Shown piece by piece: positions 44,088 to 52,678 of a DNA stretch of 64,000 bases (the first letter of the stretch is position 1; the number at the start of each line of letters is the position of its first letter). The notes under the pieces were generated by a model that saw only the letters and a list, made by a program, of their open reading frames with translations, was not told where the DNA came from and searched no databases. The position numbers were made by a program, and so were the translations under genes. Location: assembly GCF_030811855.1 (NCBI RefSeq), contig NZ_JAUSRN010000006.1, forward strand, positions 1 to 64,000, written 5' to 3'. This DNA comes from Variovorax paradoxus. GTDB lineage: Bacteria; Pseudomonadota; Gammaproteobacteria; Burkholderiales; Burkholderiaceae_C.

Positions 44088-44884
44088 TGAACACCGTGGC
44101 AAATCCGAAAATCATCATGCAGGCCAAGGGCCTGGTGAAGCGCTATGGCCACGTCACGGCGCTCGACGGGGTCGACTTCGAGCTGCGCGAAGGAGAAATC
44201 CTCGCGGTGATCGGCGACAACGGCGCGGGCAAGTCGTCGCTCATCAAGGCGCTGTCGGGCGCGGTCGTGCCCGACGAGGGCGAGATCCTGCTCGACGGCG
44301 CACCCGTGCACTTTCGCAATCCGCTGGACGCGCGCCGCGCGGGCATCGAGACGGTCTATCAAGACCTGGCCGTGGCACCCGCCATGACCATCTACGAGAA
44401 CCTCTTTCTCGGCCGCGAGCTGCGCCGCCCGGGCTTCATGGGCAACGTGCTGCGCATGCTCGACAAGAAGAAGATGCTGCAGGAGAGCAGCGCGCGCATG
44501 GCAGACCTGAAGGTCGGCATCCAGTCGATGACGCAGGCGGTGGAAACGCTCTCCGGCGGCCAGCGCCAGTGCGTGGCCGTGGCGCGCAGCGCGGCCTTCG
44601 CGCGGCACGTGGTCATCATGGACGAGCCGACCGCCGCACTCGGCGTGAAGGAAGGCAACATGGTGCTCGAGCTGATCCGCCGCGTGCGCGATCGCGGCCT
44701 GCCAGTGGTGCTCATCAGCCACAACATGCCGCATGTGTTCGAGGTGGCCGACCGCATTCACGTGGCGCGGCTGGGCAAGCGAGCGGCCGTGCTCAACCCG
44801 AAGAAGATCAGCATGAGCGACACGGTGGCCGTGATGACCGGCGCCATGACTGCCGACAAGCTGCCCGCGGAGGCCCATGCCTGA
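44087..44884 (+). CDS. frcA: Sugar ABC transporter ATP-binding protein (single domain)
   Basis: This 265-residue ATPase has Walker A GDNGAGKSS near residue 43, signature LSGGQRQ near 150 and Walker B HVVIMDEPTAALG near 170. It has one nucleotide-binding domain, like FrcA and unlike the two-domain RbsA/XylG. Translation is coupled to frcC by TGATG, and its end overlaps the ROK gene by 8 bases. Confidence 0.88.
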   Translation: MNTVANPKIIMQAKGLVKRYGHVTALDGVDFELREGEILAVIGDNGAGKSSLIKALSGAVVPDEGEILLDGAPVHFRNPLDARRAGIETVYQDLAVAPAMTIYENLFLGRELRRPGFMGNVLRMLDKKKMLQESSARMADLKVGIQSMTQAVETLSGGQRQCVAVARSAAFARHVVIMDEPTAALGVKEGNMVLELIRRVRDRGLPVVLISHNMPHVFEVADRIHVARLGKRAAVLNPKKISMSDTVAVMTGAMTADKLPAEAHA

Positions 44885-46103
44885 TGCAGAAGCTGTTGCT
44901 GCGCGCCCACTCGACCTGTTGCGCCCGCGCGGCTCCAACCAGGTCGGCATGCGCCAGTTCAACGAACGCGTGGTGCTGCAGGCGCTGCGCGTTCACACCA
45001 GCCTGCCCAAGGCCGAGCTCGCTCGGCTCACCGGGCTGAGCGCGCAGACCATCGGGCTCATCACCGCGCGGCTGGAGGAAGACCAGCTCATCGTGAAGCA
45101 GGGCCGGGTGCGCGGCCGCATCGGGCAGCCTTCGGTGCCTCTGGCGCTCAACCCCGACGGGGCCTTTGCCATCGGCATCAAGGTCGGGCGGCGGGGTGCC
45201 GAATGGCTGCTCATCGACTTTGCCGCACGCGTGCGCGAGCGCCATGCCATCAGCTACGAGTTTCCCGATGCGGAGCAGCTGCTGCCCGCCATTGCACAGC
45301 ACATCCACCGGCTGCGCGACGGGCTGGGTCCGCTCGCGGTGCGCACCGTGGGCGCGGGGCTGGCCGCACCGTTCCAGCTGGGCGGCTGGCACCGCACGCT
45401 GGGGCTGTCGAAGGCGCAGTCCGACGTGTGGAACCAGATGGATCTGCCCGCCGAGGTGCGGGCGCGCACCGACGTGCCGGTGGGTTATGCGCGCGACACC
45501 GTGGCAGCCTGCGTGGCCGAACTGGTCACGGGCCGCGGCCACGATCTCAAGAGTTTTCTCTATGTGTTCGTCGACACCTTTGTGGGCGGCGGGCTTGTGA
45601 TCGACTCGCACCTGCATACCGGCGCGCACGGCAACGCGGGCGCATTGGCCTCGCTGCCCATGCAGTCCGCAGCAGGAGTCGGTGCGCCAGCACAACAGCT
45701 GATTGCCGAAGCCTCGCTCTGGGAGCTGGAGCAGCGCCTGCGCAGCGAAGGCCTCGATGCGACCGCCGCCTACGACGACCGCGCGTTGGAGGCGCCTTAT
45801 GCCGCCGCCACGCAGGCGTGGCTTGCATCGGCTTCGGTTGCGCTGGCCTACGCCATTGCAAGTGGCACGGCGGTGCTCGACCTGGGCGACGTGGTGATGG
45901 ACGGGTCCATGTCTCGTTCGCTGCTGGAGGCCCTGCTGGAGCAGACACGCGCGGCTCTGGGCCGGTGCAACTGGGAAGGCATCTGGCAGCCGCGCCTGCA
46001 CGGGGGAAGGGCGGGTGCGCAGGCCTGCGCGCTCGGCGGTGCGATGCTGCCGCTTCACGCCAACTTCGCGCCCGATCACGACGTGTTCCTGAAGGCGGCC
46101 TGA
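44877..46103 (+). CDS. ROK-family transcriptional regulator of the sugar operon
   Basis: This 408-residue protein has an N-terminal winged helix (residues about 30-85, with KAELARLTGLSAQTIGLITARL) and a ROK sugar-kinase-like body (VRTVGAGLAAPFQLG; FVDTFVGGGLVIDSHLHTGAHGNAG). It lacks the CXCG(X)2GCXE zinc motif of classical ROK members: the region after GNAGALASLPMQ reads SAAGVGAP. It overlaps frcA and is the last gene of the operon, so autogenous control through the inverted repeat at 41972-41992 is likely. The ligand would be the imported sugar or its phosphate. Confidence 0.85.
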   Translation: MPDAEAVAARPLDLLRPRGSNQVGMRQFNERVVLQALRVHTSLPKAELARLTGLSAQTIGLITARLEEDQLIVKQGRVRGRIGQPSVPLALNPDGAFAIGIKVGRRGAEWLLIDFAARVRERHAISYEFPDAEQLLPAIAQHIHRLRDGLGPLAVRTVGAGLAAPFQLGGWHRTLGLSKAQSDVWNQMDLPAEVRARTDVPVGYARDTVAACVAELVTGRGHDLKSFLYVFVDTFVGGGLVIDSHLHTGAHGNAGALASLPMQSAAGVGAPAQQLIAEASLWELEQRLRSEGLDATAAYDDRALEAPYAAATQAWLASASVALAYAIASGTAVLDLGDVVMDGSMSRSLLEALLEQTRAALGRCNWEGIWQPRLHGGRAGAQACALGGAMLPLHANFAPDHDVFLKAA

Positions 46104-46108
46104 GCCGC

Positions 46109-46600
46109 TTACGGCGTCGCCGCTGCGTGAAGGCTGCGCGGGAATCGCAGTGTGCTCGCGTGGGTGCCCTCCGGACATGGCCGATCGGTGTAGCCGGCAT
46201 CGCCCTCTGGCATCACGCACTTGTGTACCTCGACGAAGGCGGGCACGGCCTTGGCGGGCGGCTCCGCGGCGGCAACCGCGGGGGCGATCACCGGGGCGAT
46301 TGCCGGGGCGATTACCGGAGCTTCGGGCGTCGCGTTCGCCAGCGGCGCGCGATGGGGTGGGGGCGAGGCCGGTTCCTCGGACGAGCGCGTCGCAGTGCCC
46401 GGCACGGGGGGCTCGACGTTGGCTGGCATGACCGCGGGTGGCAAGGTTGGCGCGCGCGCCGCGCTCTCGTTCACCAGGCCTTTCAATGCCACATAGAAGA
46501 GCAACACCGCAACCAGTGCGATGGCCAGGCAAGGGGCCCAGTACCTACCGTTTTCGGCATCCACTTGCTTGAACGTGTCGACCGTTTGTTCCAGGCTCAT
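46109..46600 (-). CDS. Single-pass membrane protein with Pro/Ala-rich linker (DUF4124-like end)
   Basis: This 163-residue protein has a transmembrane helix at about residues 21-40 (CLAIALVAVLLFYVALKGLV). A long Pro/Ala linker contains the repeated unit IAPA/IAPV, and a small Cys-containing C-terminal module follows (VHKCVMPEGDAGYTDRPCPEGT), resembling DUF4124 peptides. The C-terminus is probably periplasmic. Function is unknown. The ATG at 46600 is chosen because upstream residues would not precede the helix sensibly. It converges with the ROK gene 5 bases away. Confidence 0.65.
   Translation of the reverse strand: MSLEQTVDTFKQVDAENGRYWAPCLAIALVAVLLFYVALKGLVNESAARAPTLPPAVMPANVEPPVPGTATRSSEEPASPPPHRAPLANATPEAPVIAPAIAPVIAPAVAAAEPPAKAVPAFVEVHKCVMPEGDAGYTDRPCPEGTHASTLRFPRSLHAAATP
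46281..46316. repeat. Three tandem 12-bp repeats coding for Pro-Ala units
   Basis: GGGGCGATCACC, GGGGCGATTGCC and GGGGCGATTACC follow each other in frame inside the membrane protein gene and encode its PVIA/PAIA linker. Copy number could vary by replication slippage. Confidence 0.75.
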
Positions 46601-46778
46601 GGCTGAAACTCCTTGTTCGTGTTCAGGCATTCTTGAGGGCTGGTGTCGAGCACAGCTGTAGGCCTGCACCATGCGCCCCTACGGAATTCGTCTCGAAAAC
46701 GCCGCGGATAAAACCTCATCGGCAGGCGCTGATCACGGGCTCTCGATAATGCGATCCACTTGTCGAGAACCGGAAACA

Positions 46779-47429
46779 ATGAGCGCTGCAGATTTTCTTT
46801 TCGCACCTGAGGTACAAAAACTCCTGATGGTCGCCTACGCGGCGCCGGACCAACAGTTTTCTTGCAGCGAGCTGGCCCAGCGTTCAAAGCTTGACGCCGC
46901 CGATGCCGCGCGCACCCTGGAGCATCTTGTCGGCAGCGGCATCCTCAAGAGGCAAAAGCCGAAGGCGGAAGAGGCCGAAATGGTTTCGGTCGATCGCGCG
47001 TTCATCTTCCATGACGAGCTGCGCAGCATCGCGCTGAAGTCATTCGCCGCCGCCGAGCCGGTGCGCTCGATGCTTCGTACCAAGTTCAGGGATTCAGTGT
47101 TGCGCGCCTTCGTTCTGGGAGAGGACAAGGACGGCACCGTGGAACTCCTCGTCGTGCACGGGCAGCTCACGCCCGATGAAGCTGCCATGACGGCCGCCTG
47201 CCAGAAGCTGTCGAAGAACATCCACCGTCATCTGAAGATGCATGTCATCTCGCACGCCAGGTTCAACAGCTTGACGCCGCGCGATCCACTCGCGTCGAAG
47301 CTGGCGGCGCCCTGTGCGCTCGAGATCATCGCGCTCGGGGATACGAAGGCTCAATTGCCCGTCGAACGGGTCAGCCTCTTGCAAAGCGCCAAGAAGAAAT
47401 TGGCAACGCTGTCACGTCCATCGGCGTGA
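46779..47429 (+). CDS. Winged-helix protein with degenerate nucleotidyltransferase-like domain
   Basis: This 216-residue protein has residues about 1-75 in a winged-helix module (FSCSELAQRSKLDAADAARTLEHLVGSGIL). The second half resembles a MNT-type nucleotidyltransferase by position, as in ArsR-like proteins with that fusion. The usual GS(x)nDxDLLV catalytic Asp pair is not visible: the aligned stretch reads VLGEDKDGTVELLVVHG. It is thus probably a DNA-binding protein with an inactive sensor domain. The ATG at 46779 follows a weak GGAAAC. It is divergent from the membrane protein gene and convergent with the Bug gene. Confidence 0.6.
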   Translation: MSAADFLFAPEVQKLLMVAYAAPDQQFSCSELAQRSKLDAADAARTLEHLVGSGILKRQKPKAEEAEMVSVDRAFIFHDELRSIALKSFAAAEPVRSMLRTKFRDSVLRAFVLGEDKDGTVELLVVHGQLTPDEAAMTAACQKLSKNIHRHLKMHVISHARFNSLTPRDPLASKLAAPCALEIIALGDTKAQLPVERVSLLQSAKKKLATLSRPSA

Positions 47430-47435
47430 GTGCGG

Positions 47436-48458
47436 TCAGGGCTTCCAGCGGCGCAAGCCGAGCTCGTCCGCGAGTGCCTGGTAGGTCTTGATGCGGGCCT
47501 GCACGTAGTCGTCGAGCGTGGCGCCGGTGAGCGCGAAAGGATAAAGCCCGTGCCGTTCGCGCAGCGCGGCGTAGCCCGGTGCGGCAGTGGCCTCCGCGAA
47601 CGCGGCGGTCCATGCGCGCACGGCAGGGTCGGGCACGTTCGCGCTGAGGTACAGGCCGCGCACGGTCGGCCAGACGATGTCCACGCCTTGCTCGCGGGCG
47701 GTCGGCACGCCGGTGAGCGCACCGCCGAGCCGCGTCTCCGACAGCACGGCCAGCAGCCGTACAGCCGCACCGCCGGCAATCGCCTGCAAGGCCTCGGCCG
47801 CGTCACCGGGAAAGGCATCCACATGCTTGCCTTGCAGCGCACCGAGGGCATCGCCGCCGCCTTCGAAAGACACGAAGCGCATCGCCTTGTGATCGCGCCC
47901 CGCGGCGCGCACCAGCAGCGCGGCCTTCACCCAATCCTGGCTGCCCACCGTGCCGCCCGCGCCGAAGGCAATTCGCGAAGGTTCCTGCTGCAATGCGGCG
48001 ACCAGGTCTTGCAGGCGCTGGTAAGGCGAATCGCGGTGCACGGCGATCACGCCGTAGTCGGTGCCCAGCGTGGCGATCCAACGCACCGCCGAAGGGGGAT
48101 GCGGGCCGAAGCGGCCCTGCGCAAGGTTGAGCAGCGAGCCACTGGAGAACGCGACCAGCGTGCCCGGCCCGCCGAGCCGGCCCGTGGCCACGCGGTCGAA
48201 GGCGACCGCACCGATGCCGCCCGGCAGGTAGCGCTGTGCGAGCGGCGGCCGTGCGGGGCGCACCAACTGCAGCGCATCGCGTGCGAGGGCGCAGGTCAGC
48301 GCGAAGCCGCCCCCGGCCTTGGCGGGAATCACGCAGTCTGCCGCGGCTTCGGACGGATCGGCCCCGGCCGACGCGACCGAACGCGCTGCGGCAGCGGGCA
48401 GCAACAGCGCGGCGAGTGCGCGCAGGGCGTGTCGGCGGGTTGCGGAAGGTGTCGGCAT
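47436..48458 (-). CDS. Bug/TctC-type tripartite tricarboxylate binding protein
   Basis: This 340-residue periplasmic binding protein has a signal sequence of residues about 1-40 with an Arg pair ahead of the hydrophobic core (TRRHALRALAALLLPAAAA). The body has the family features YLPGGIGAVAFDRVATG, IAFGAGGTVGSQDWVKAALL and GVPTAREQGVDIVWPTVRG. It binds a small carboxylate for a TctAB permease that is not in this window, or senses one for the adjacent two-component system. The ATG at 48458 is used. The gene lies 35 bases after the kinase gene. Confidence 0.8.
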   Translation of the reverse strand: MPTPSATRRHALRALAALLLPAAAARSVASAGADPSEAAADCVIPAKAGGGFALTCALARDALQLVRPARPPLAQRYLPGGIGAVAFDRVATGRLGGPGTLVAFSSGSLLNLAQGRFGPHPPSAVRWIATLGTDYGVIAVHRDSPYQRLQDLVAALQQEPSRIAFGAGGTVGSQDWVKAALLVRAAGRDHKAMRFVSFEGGGDALGALQGKHVDAFPGDAAEALQAIAGGAAVRLLAVLSETRLGGALTGVPTAREQGVDIVWPTVRGLYLSANVPDPAVRAWTAAFAEATAAPGYAALRERHGLYPFALTGATLDDYVQARIKTYQALADELGLRRWKP

Positions 48459-48493
48459 GGGCGTGCGGTTGACTGGCACGGGTGCGGCCTCGG

Positions 48494-49912
48494 TCAGCCG
48501 GCGGCCGGCCGGGGCCACCAGATGATCGCATGCAGCCCCGTGGTGCCGGGCCGCGCTTCGAGCCGCAGTTCTCCGCGGTGCCGGTGCGCAATGGACCGCG
48601 CGATGGCCAGCCCCAACCCGAAGCCGCCCTTGCCCGCACGGGCGCCGCGCCGGAAGCGCTGTCCGAGTGATGCACGTTCTTCTTCGCCCAGGCCCGGGCC
48701 ATCATCCTCGACATTGAGGCTCCACCCGGCCGCATCGCCCGCTGCAAATAGCGTGATCGTCCCTTCGGCCGGCGTGTAGGCAATGGCGTTGGCCACCAGG
48801 TTGCCGAGCGCCTCGCGCATCAGGCCGCGGTCGGCCGACGCAACAAAATCTGGCGAAGGCGAATGGATGCCCAGGTCGATGCGCTTGGCGCGCGCGAGGG
48901 GCAGCAGGTCCACGGCCACTTCGCGCAGCAGCGCCGCAAGGTCGAACTCCGTGGCGTCGAACGCCACCGTGTCGCTGCGGCCCAGCGCAAGCAGTTGCTG
49001 TGTGCTGCGCGTGGCGCGGCTGATCTCGGTACCCAGCGCATCGAGCGCCAGTTGGACCTGCGCCGGGTCCTGCTCGCGCCGCGCATAGTCGGCCTGCATC
49101 TGCAGCGTGGTGAGATGGGTGCGCAGCTGATGGGACGCATCGTCGAGAAACTGTCGCTGCTGGGCCACCAGGTCTTGCGTGCGCGACATCTGCTGGTTGA
49201 CCGCCGCCACCAGCGGGCGAACGTCGGCAGGCAGGTCGGATTCGGCAATGCGCGTCAGGTCGTCCGGCGTGCGGGCCTGCACCTCGCGTGCCAGCCGCGA
49301 CAACGGCCGCAACGCCGCAGCCAGTGCAATGGTGGTGCCGACGAGAAGCATTGCCAGCACCAGCCCGTCGCGCAGAGCCGCGCTGCGCACGAAGCGGGCC
49401 GTGAACTCCTGTCGCGAGCGCGTGCTCTCGCCCACCTGGATCAGCACGCTGCGGCCGTTGCTGCCGGCCGATGCGCGGTCGAGGTCGCGCCGGTAGGCCG
49501 CAAGGCGCACGGCCTCTCCGAAATAGGTGGCGTCGTAGAACGCCGGCATGCCCATGGCCAGCTCGTCCGGCGGGGCGGGCAGGTCGGCGCTGCCCAATTC
49601 CACGAGGCCGTCGGAGGTGGTCACGCGGAAGAACACCTGGCCGCTGGCCGTGAGCTCGAAGAACTCGAACATCGTGTACGGCAGCTCGACCGAGAGGCCG
49701 CCCGAGGCGGTGGAGATGTTGGCGTCGATGGACTTGAGCGCGCCCAGCAGCGAGCGGTCGTAGGCCGCGTTGGCGGCGGCCAGCGCGTCATGCCGCGTCA
49801 TCCAAAGCTCGAGGCCGGTCACCACCAGCAGGGCGGGGAACAGCAGCAGCGCAAGCCGCTGCCACAGGCTCGCGCGGCGCAACCGGTCGGCCATGCCCGT
49901 CAACACGCTCAC
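48494..49912 (-). CDS. Sensor histidine kinase, TctE/QseC type
   Basis: This 472-residue kinase has membrane helices at about 19-37 and 181-201 flanking a ~140-residue periplasmic sensor. Its HAMP-like region is followed by the phospho-acceptor box DDASHQLRTHLTTL (His261). The ATPase domain has N-box LGNLVANAIAY and G-boxes EDDGPGLG and GFGLGLAI. The GTG start at 49912 directly follows the regulator's stop; an ATG six codons later is possible. Bug-type binding proteins on both sides suggest it senses a tricarboxylate or similar acid. Confidence 0.9.
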   Translation of the reverse strand: MSVLTGMADRLRRASLWQRLALLLFPALLVVTGLELWMTRHDALAAANAAYDRSLLGALKSIDANISTASGGLSVELPYTMFEFFELTASGQVFFRVTTSDGLVELGSADLPAPPDELAMGMPAFYDATYFGEAVRLAAYRRDLDRASAGSNGRSVLIQVGESTRSRQEFTARFVRSAALRDGLVLAMLLVGTTIALAAALRPLSRLAREVQARTPDDLTRIAESDLPADVRPLVAAVNQQMSRTQDLVAQQRQFLDDASHQLRTHLTTLQMQADYARREQDPAQVQLALDALGTEISRATRSTQQLLALGRSDTVAFDATEFDLAALLREVAVDLLPLARAKRIDLGIHSPSPDFVASADRGLMREALGNLVANAIAYTPAEGTITLFAAGDAAGWSLNVEDDGPGLGEEERASLGQRFRRGARAGKGGFGLGLAIARSIAHRHRGELRLEARPGTTGLHAIIWWPRPAAG

Positions 49913-50578
49913 TCAGTCCGCTTCCAGCGCATAGCCGAGGCCGCGCAACGTGGCAATGCGAACACCGCTGCCGTCGAGCCGCTTGCGCAGCCGGTAGACC
50001 AGCACTTCGACGGCCTCTGGGTGCACCTCCTCGTCATCGGAAAACACCCGCTCGAGAATCTGCTGCTTCGACAAGGGCTCGCCGCTGCGTTGCACCAGAA
50101 CGCGCAGCACGGCCTGCTCGCGCGGCGACAGCGCAAGGGTTTCGCCCTTCAGCGCAAACTGCCGGCGTGCGCTGTCGTACACCAGCGGGCCGCACGCCAG
50201 GCGCGGATGCTCGACACCGCGCGCGCGGCGCACCAGCGCATGCAGTCGCGCCTCGAGCTCGGCCAGTGCAAAGGGCTTGGCCAGGAAATCGTCGGCGCCG
50301 GCGTTGAGCGAAGCCACACGTTCGCTCAGCGAATCGCGCGCCGTGAGGATCAGTGCCGGCAGCCGCTGGTCGCGTTCGCGCAGGCGCTGCAGCACGGTGT
50401 GGCCGTCCATTCCCGGCAGGCCCAGGTCGAGCACCAGCGCATCGTGTTCGCGCTGCTGCAGAGCCCGGTCTGCCAGGCGGCCATCGTCCACCCATTCGAC
50501 CTGGATGCCCGCATGCTCCAGCGCCTTGCAGAGCCAGGTGCCCAGGGTGTGTTCGTCTTCGGCCAGCAGGATGCGCAT
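49913..50578 (-). CDS. OmpR-family response regulator, TctD type
   Basis: This 221-residue regulator has a receiver domain with acidic residues EDE at 7-9, phospho-acceptor Asp51 (ALVLDLGLPGMDG) and a Lys in FLAKPFAL. The C-terminal winged helix begins near residue 125 and includes SPREQAVLRVLV and VLVYRLRKRLDG. It pairs with the kinase whose start codon abuts its stop. Likely targets are the flanking binding-protein genes and a transporter elsewhere. Confidence 0.92.
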   Translation of the reverse strand: MRILLAEDEHTLGTWLCKALEHAGIQVEWVDDGRLADRALQQREHDALVLDLGLPGMDGHTVLQRLRERDQRLPALILTARDSLSERVASLNAGADDFLAKPFALAELEARLHALVRRARGVEHPRLACGPLVYDSARRQFALKGETLALSPREQAVLRVLVQRSGEPLSKQQILERVFSDDEEVHPEAVEVLVYRLRKRLDGSGVRIATLRGLGYALEAD

Positions 50579-50603
50579 GGCGCGATGCTAGGGCCTGAAA
50601 CGA

Positions 50604-51611
50604 TCAATCCGGCTTGATGTTTGCCCTTGCGATGACCTTCTGCCAACGGGCTTGTTCGGCCGCGATGAACTGCGCGAACTGCTCGGGCGTGCCGCCGATG
50701 GCCTCGGCCGCATCGGCGGTCAACCGCTGCATCGAGTCGGGCGACTTCACGGCCTTCATCGTCTCGGCCGACAGCTTGGCCAGATTCGCGGGCTCGATGT
50801 TGGCCGGCGCAAGCATGCCGTACCACTGGGTCATCTCGAAGCCGGGAAAGCCCTGCTCGGCCACCGTGGCCACGTCCGGCAGCTGCGGCAGGCGCTTGGC
50901 CGAGCCGGTGGCGATGCAGCGCACCTTGCCGGCCTTGATGAAGGGAATGATGGCGGCCGCACCGATGGCCGAGGCATCGAGCCGGCCCGAGAGAAGGTCG
51001 GTCACCATCGGCCCCGTGCCGCGGTAGGGCACGTGCAGCATGAAGACGTTGGCGGTCATCTTCAGGTATTCGAAGGCCAGGTGGCCCGCGCTGCCGTTGC
51101 CCGCGGAGCCATAGCTCAGCTGGCCCGGCTTGGATTTGGCGTAGGCAATGAACTCCTTCAGGTTCTTTGCCGGCACGTCGGGGTGCACCACGTAAAGGCT
51201 CGGCACTTTGGCCAGCAGGCTCACGGGCTTGAAGTCCTTGTTGACGTCGTAGGGCAGCTTGGCAAAGATGTACGGATTGACCGCCAGCGTGCCGATGTGG
51301 CCGAGGATCAGCGTGTGCTGGTCGGTGCTGCGCGCCACCTCGCTCATGGCAATGTTGCCCGCCGCGCCCGGTTTGTTGTCGACGAAGACGCTCTGGCCCA
51401 GCGTGCGCGAAAGTTCCGCCGCCGTGGAGCGCGCCACGATCTCCGAACTGCCGCCGGGCGCGAAGGGCACCACGAAGCGCACCGACTTGCTGGGCCAGCC
51501 GGCCTGCGCCGAGGCCATCGATGGCAGCAGGCCACCCAGGGCCAATGCGCTACCGCCCTGCAGCCACTGGCGGCGCGTGGGCTGCGGGTCGTTCAGGAAG
51601 TTGTCGGACAT
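50604..51611 (-). CDS. Bug/TctC-type tripartite tricarboxylate binding protein with Tat-like signal
   Basis: This 335-residue periplasmic binding protein starts with a twin-arginine-like signal (TRRQWLQGGSALALGGLLPS, residues about 12-31) and cleavage near ASAQA. Family features are VRFVVPFAPGGSSEIVARS, NKPGAAGNIAMSEVA, YGSAGNGSAGHLAFEYLK and HVPYRGTGPMVTDLLSG. The ATG at 51611 has GGAGAC eight bases upstream. It precedes the response regulator by 25 bases, so it may be first in the bug-tctD-tctE-bug unit. Confidence 0.88.
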   Translation of the reverse strand: MSDNFLNDPQPTRRQWLQGGSALALGGLLPSMASAQAGWPSKSVRFVVPFAPGGSSEIVARSTAAELSRTLGQSVFVDNKPGAAGNIAMSEVARSTDQHTLILGHIGTLAVNPYIFAKLPYDVNKDFKPVSLLAKVPSLYVVHPDVPAKNLKEFIAYAKSKPGQLSYGSAGNGSAGHLAFEYLKMTANVFMLHVPYRGTGPMVTDLLSGRLDASAIGAAAIIPFIKAGKVRCIATGSAKRLPQLPDVATVAEQGFPGFEMTQWYGMLAPANIEPANLAKLSAETMKAVKSPDSMQRLTADAAEAIGGTPEQFAQFIAAEQARWQKVIARANIKPD

Positions 51612-51683
51612 GGTGCTTGTCTCCATCGCTTGTTTGAAAGAAAGCCGCATCCTGCCCGATGGAGGCTGTCGGAAAGCTGTCAG

Positions 51684-52478
51684 TCAGATCAGGTTGCGCA
51701 TGGCCTGCGCCGTTTCGCGCAGCACCGGCAGCACGCGCGCCACCGCGTCCTCGGAGCTTTCGTGGCCCATGGGCATGGTGATGTTGAGCGCGCCCACCAG
51801 CGTGCCGTGCCGGTCGCGCAGCGGCACCGCAATGCCGCGCGAGTTGAGGTCGAGTTGCTGCTCCGACAACGCCCAGCCCTGCGCGCGGATGCGCGCCAGC
51901 TCAAGCTTCATGCGCTCCATGCTTCCAATGGTGTAGGAGGTGAACACCTGCAACTGCCGGGTGGCCAGCCATTCGGCCAGCTCCGCCTCGCCCCGCAGCG
52001 CAAGCATCAGCATGCCGGCGGCAGTGACCTGCGCCGGCACGCGCGCGCCCAGCACGTAGCCGGTGCTCATGCTGCGGTTGGGGCCGTTGCGGGCGATGTA
52101 GACCACCTCGTCGCCGTCCATCACGCTCAGGTAGGCGATCTCGTGCGTGCCCGCCGCCACGCGCTGCAAGAAGGGTTGGACGATGCGCGGCAGCCGCGCC
52201 GAGTCGAGATACGACTGACCCAGCCGCAGCACGCGCGGGGTGAGCCAGAAGAGCTTGCCGTCACTCGCCACGTAGCCCATGTGCTGCAGCGTCAGCAGGT
52301 AGCGCCGAGCGGCCGTGCGCGTCATGCCGGTGCGTTCGCCGGCCTGGCTGGCGGTGAGGCGCGGATGGGCGTCGTCAAAAGCTTCGATGATGCTCACGCC
52401 GCGCTCCAGGCCGGCGATCCAGTCGCGCTTGTCGAGCCCGGCCGGCGCGGGAGAAAGATCGGCAGTGTCGGAGCTCAT
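51684..52478 (-). CDS. IclR-family regulator of the aromatic-acid operon (PcaR/PobR-like)
   Basis: This 264-residue protein has an N-terminal winged helix (about residues 25-85, RLTASQAGERTGMTRTAARRYLLTL). An IclR effector domain follows (LPRIVQPFLQRVAAGTHEIAYLSVMDGDEVVYIARN; LNSRGIAVPLRDRHGTLVGALNI). The opening DWIAGLERGVSIIEAFDD is typical of the Pca/Pob branch that answers to protocatechuate, beta-ketoadipate or 4-hydroxybenzoate. It is divergent from the first catabolic gene, with a double operator between them. The ATG at 52478 is supported by the conserved N-terminus. The effector is not known. Confidence 0.9.
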   Translation of the reverse strand: MSSDTADLSPAPAGLDKRDWIAGLERGVSIIEAFDDAHPRLTASQAGERTGMTRTAARRYLLTLQHMGYVASDGKLFWLTPRVLRLGQSYLDSARLPRIVQPFLQRVAAGTHEIAYLSVMDGDEVVYIARNGPNRSMSTGYVLGARVPAQVTAAGMLMLALRGEAELAEWLATRQLQVFTSYTIGSMERMKLELARIRAQGWALSEQQLDLNSRGIAVPLRDRHGTLVGALNITMPMGHESSEDAVARVLPVLRETAQAMRNLI

Positions 52479-52545
52479 GACCAGAAGTGTGCAGTCGCGG
52501 TGGCCTTGATCGCCGCTGGCCTCGATCGGGATAAACCCGGCTTTT

Positions 52546-52581
52546 GTACGATAAACGAACGCATAAGCACGATTGTCGAGC
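52546..52581. promoter_or_regulatory. Bipartite operator, promoter 1 (IclR / quinate-shikimate operon)
   Basis: Box A is GTACGATAAACGAAC (52546-52560) and box B is GCACGATTGTCGAGC (52567-52581), starting 21 bp apart, two helical turns. Box A matches the PcaR-type sequence GTTCGATAATCGCAC at 12 of 15 positions by eye. The site lies in the middle of the 200-bp divergent region and could control both directions. The same architecture recurs at 61145-61180. Confidence 0.6.
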
Positions 52582-52678
52582 AAATTAGGCCTAGTCCGAG
52601 GGTGACTGGCATAGCGAGATGGATAGAGTTCGGCTTGGCAATGCCTCTGGAGCGATTGCCGCACAAAAGAGGCAAGAA

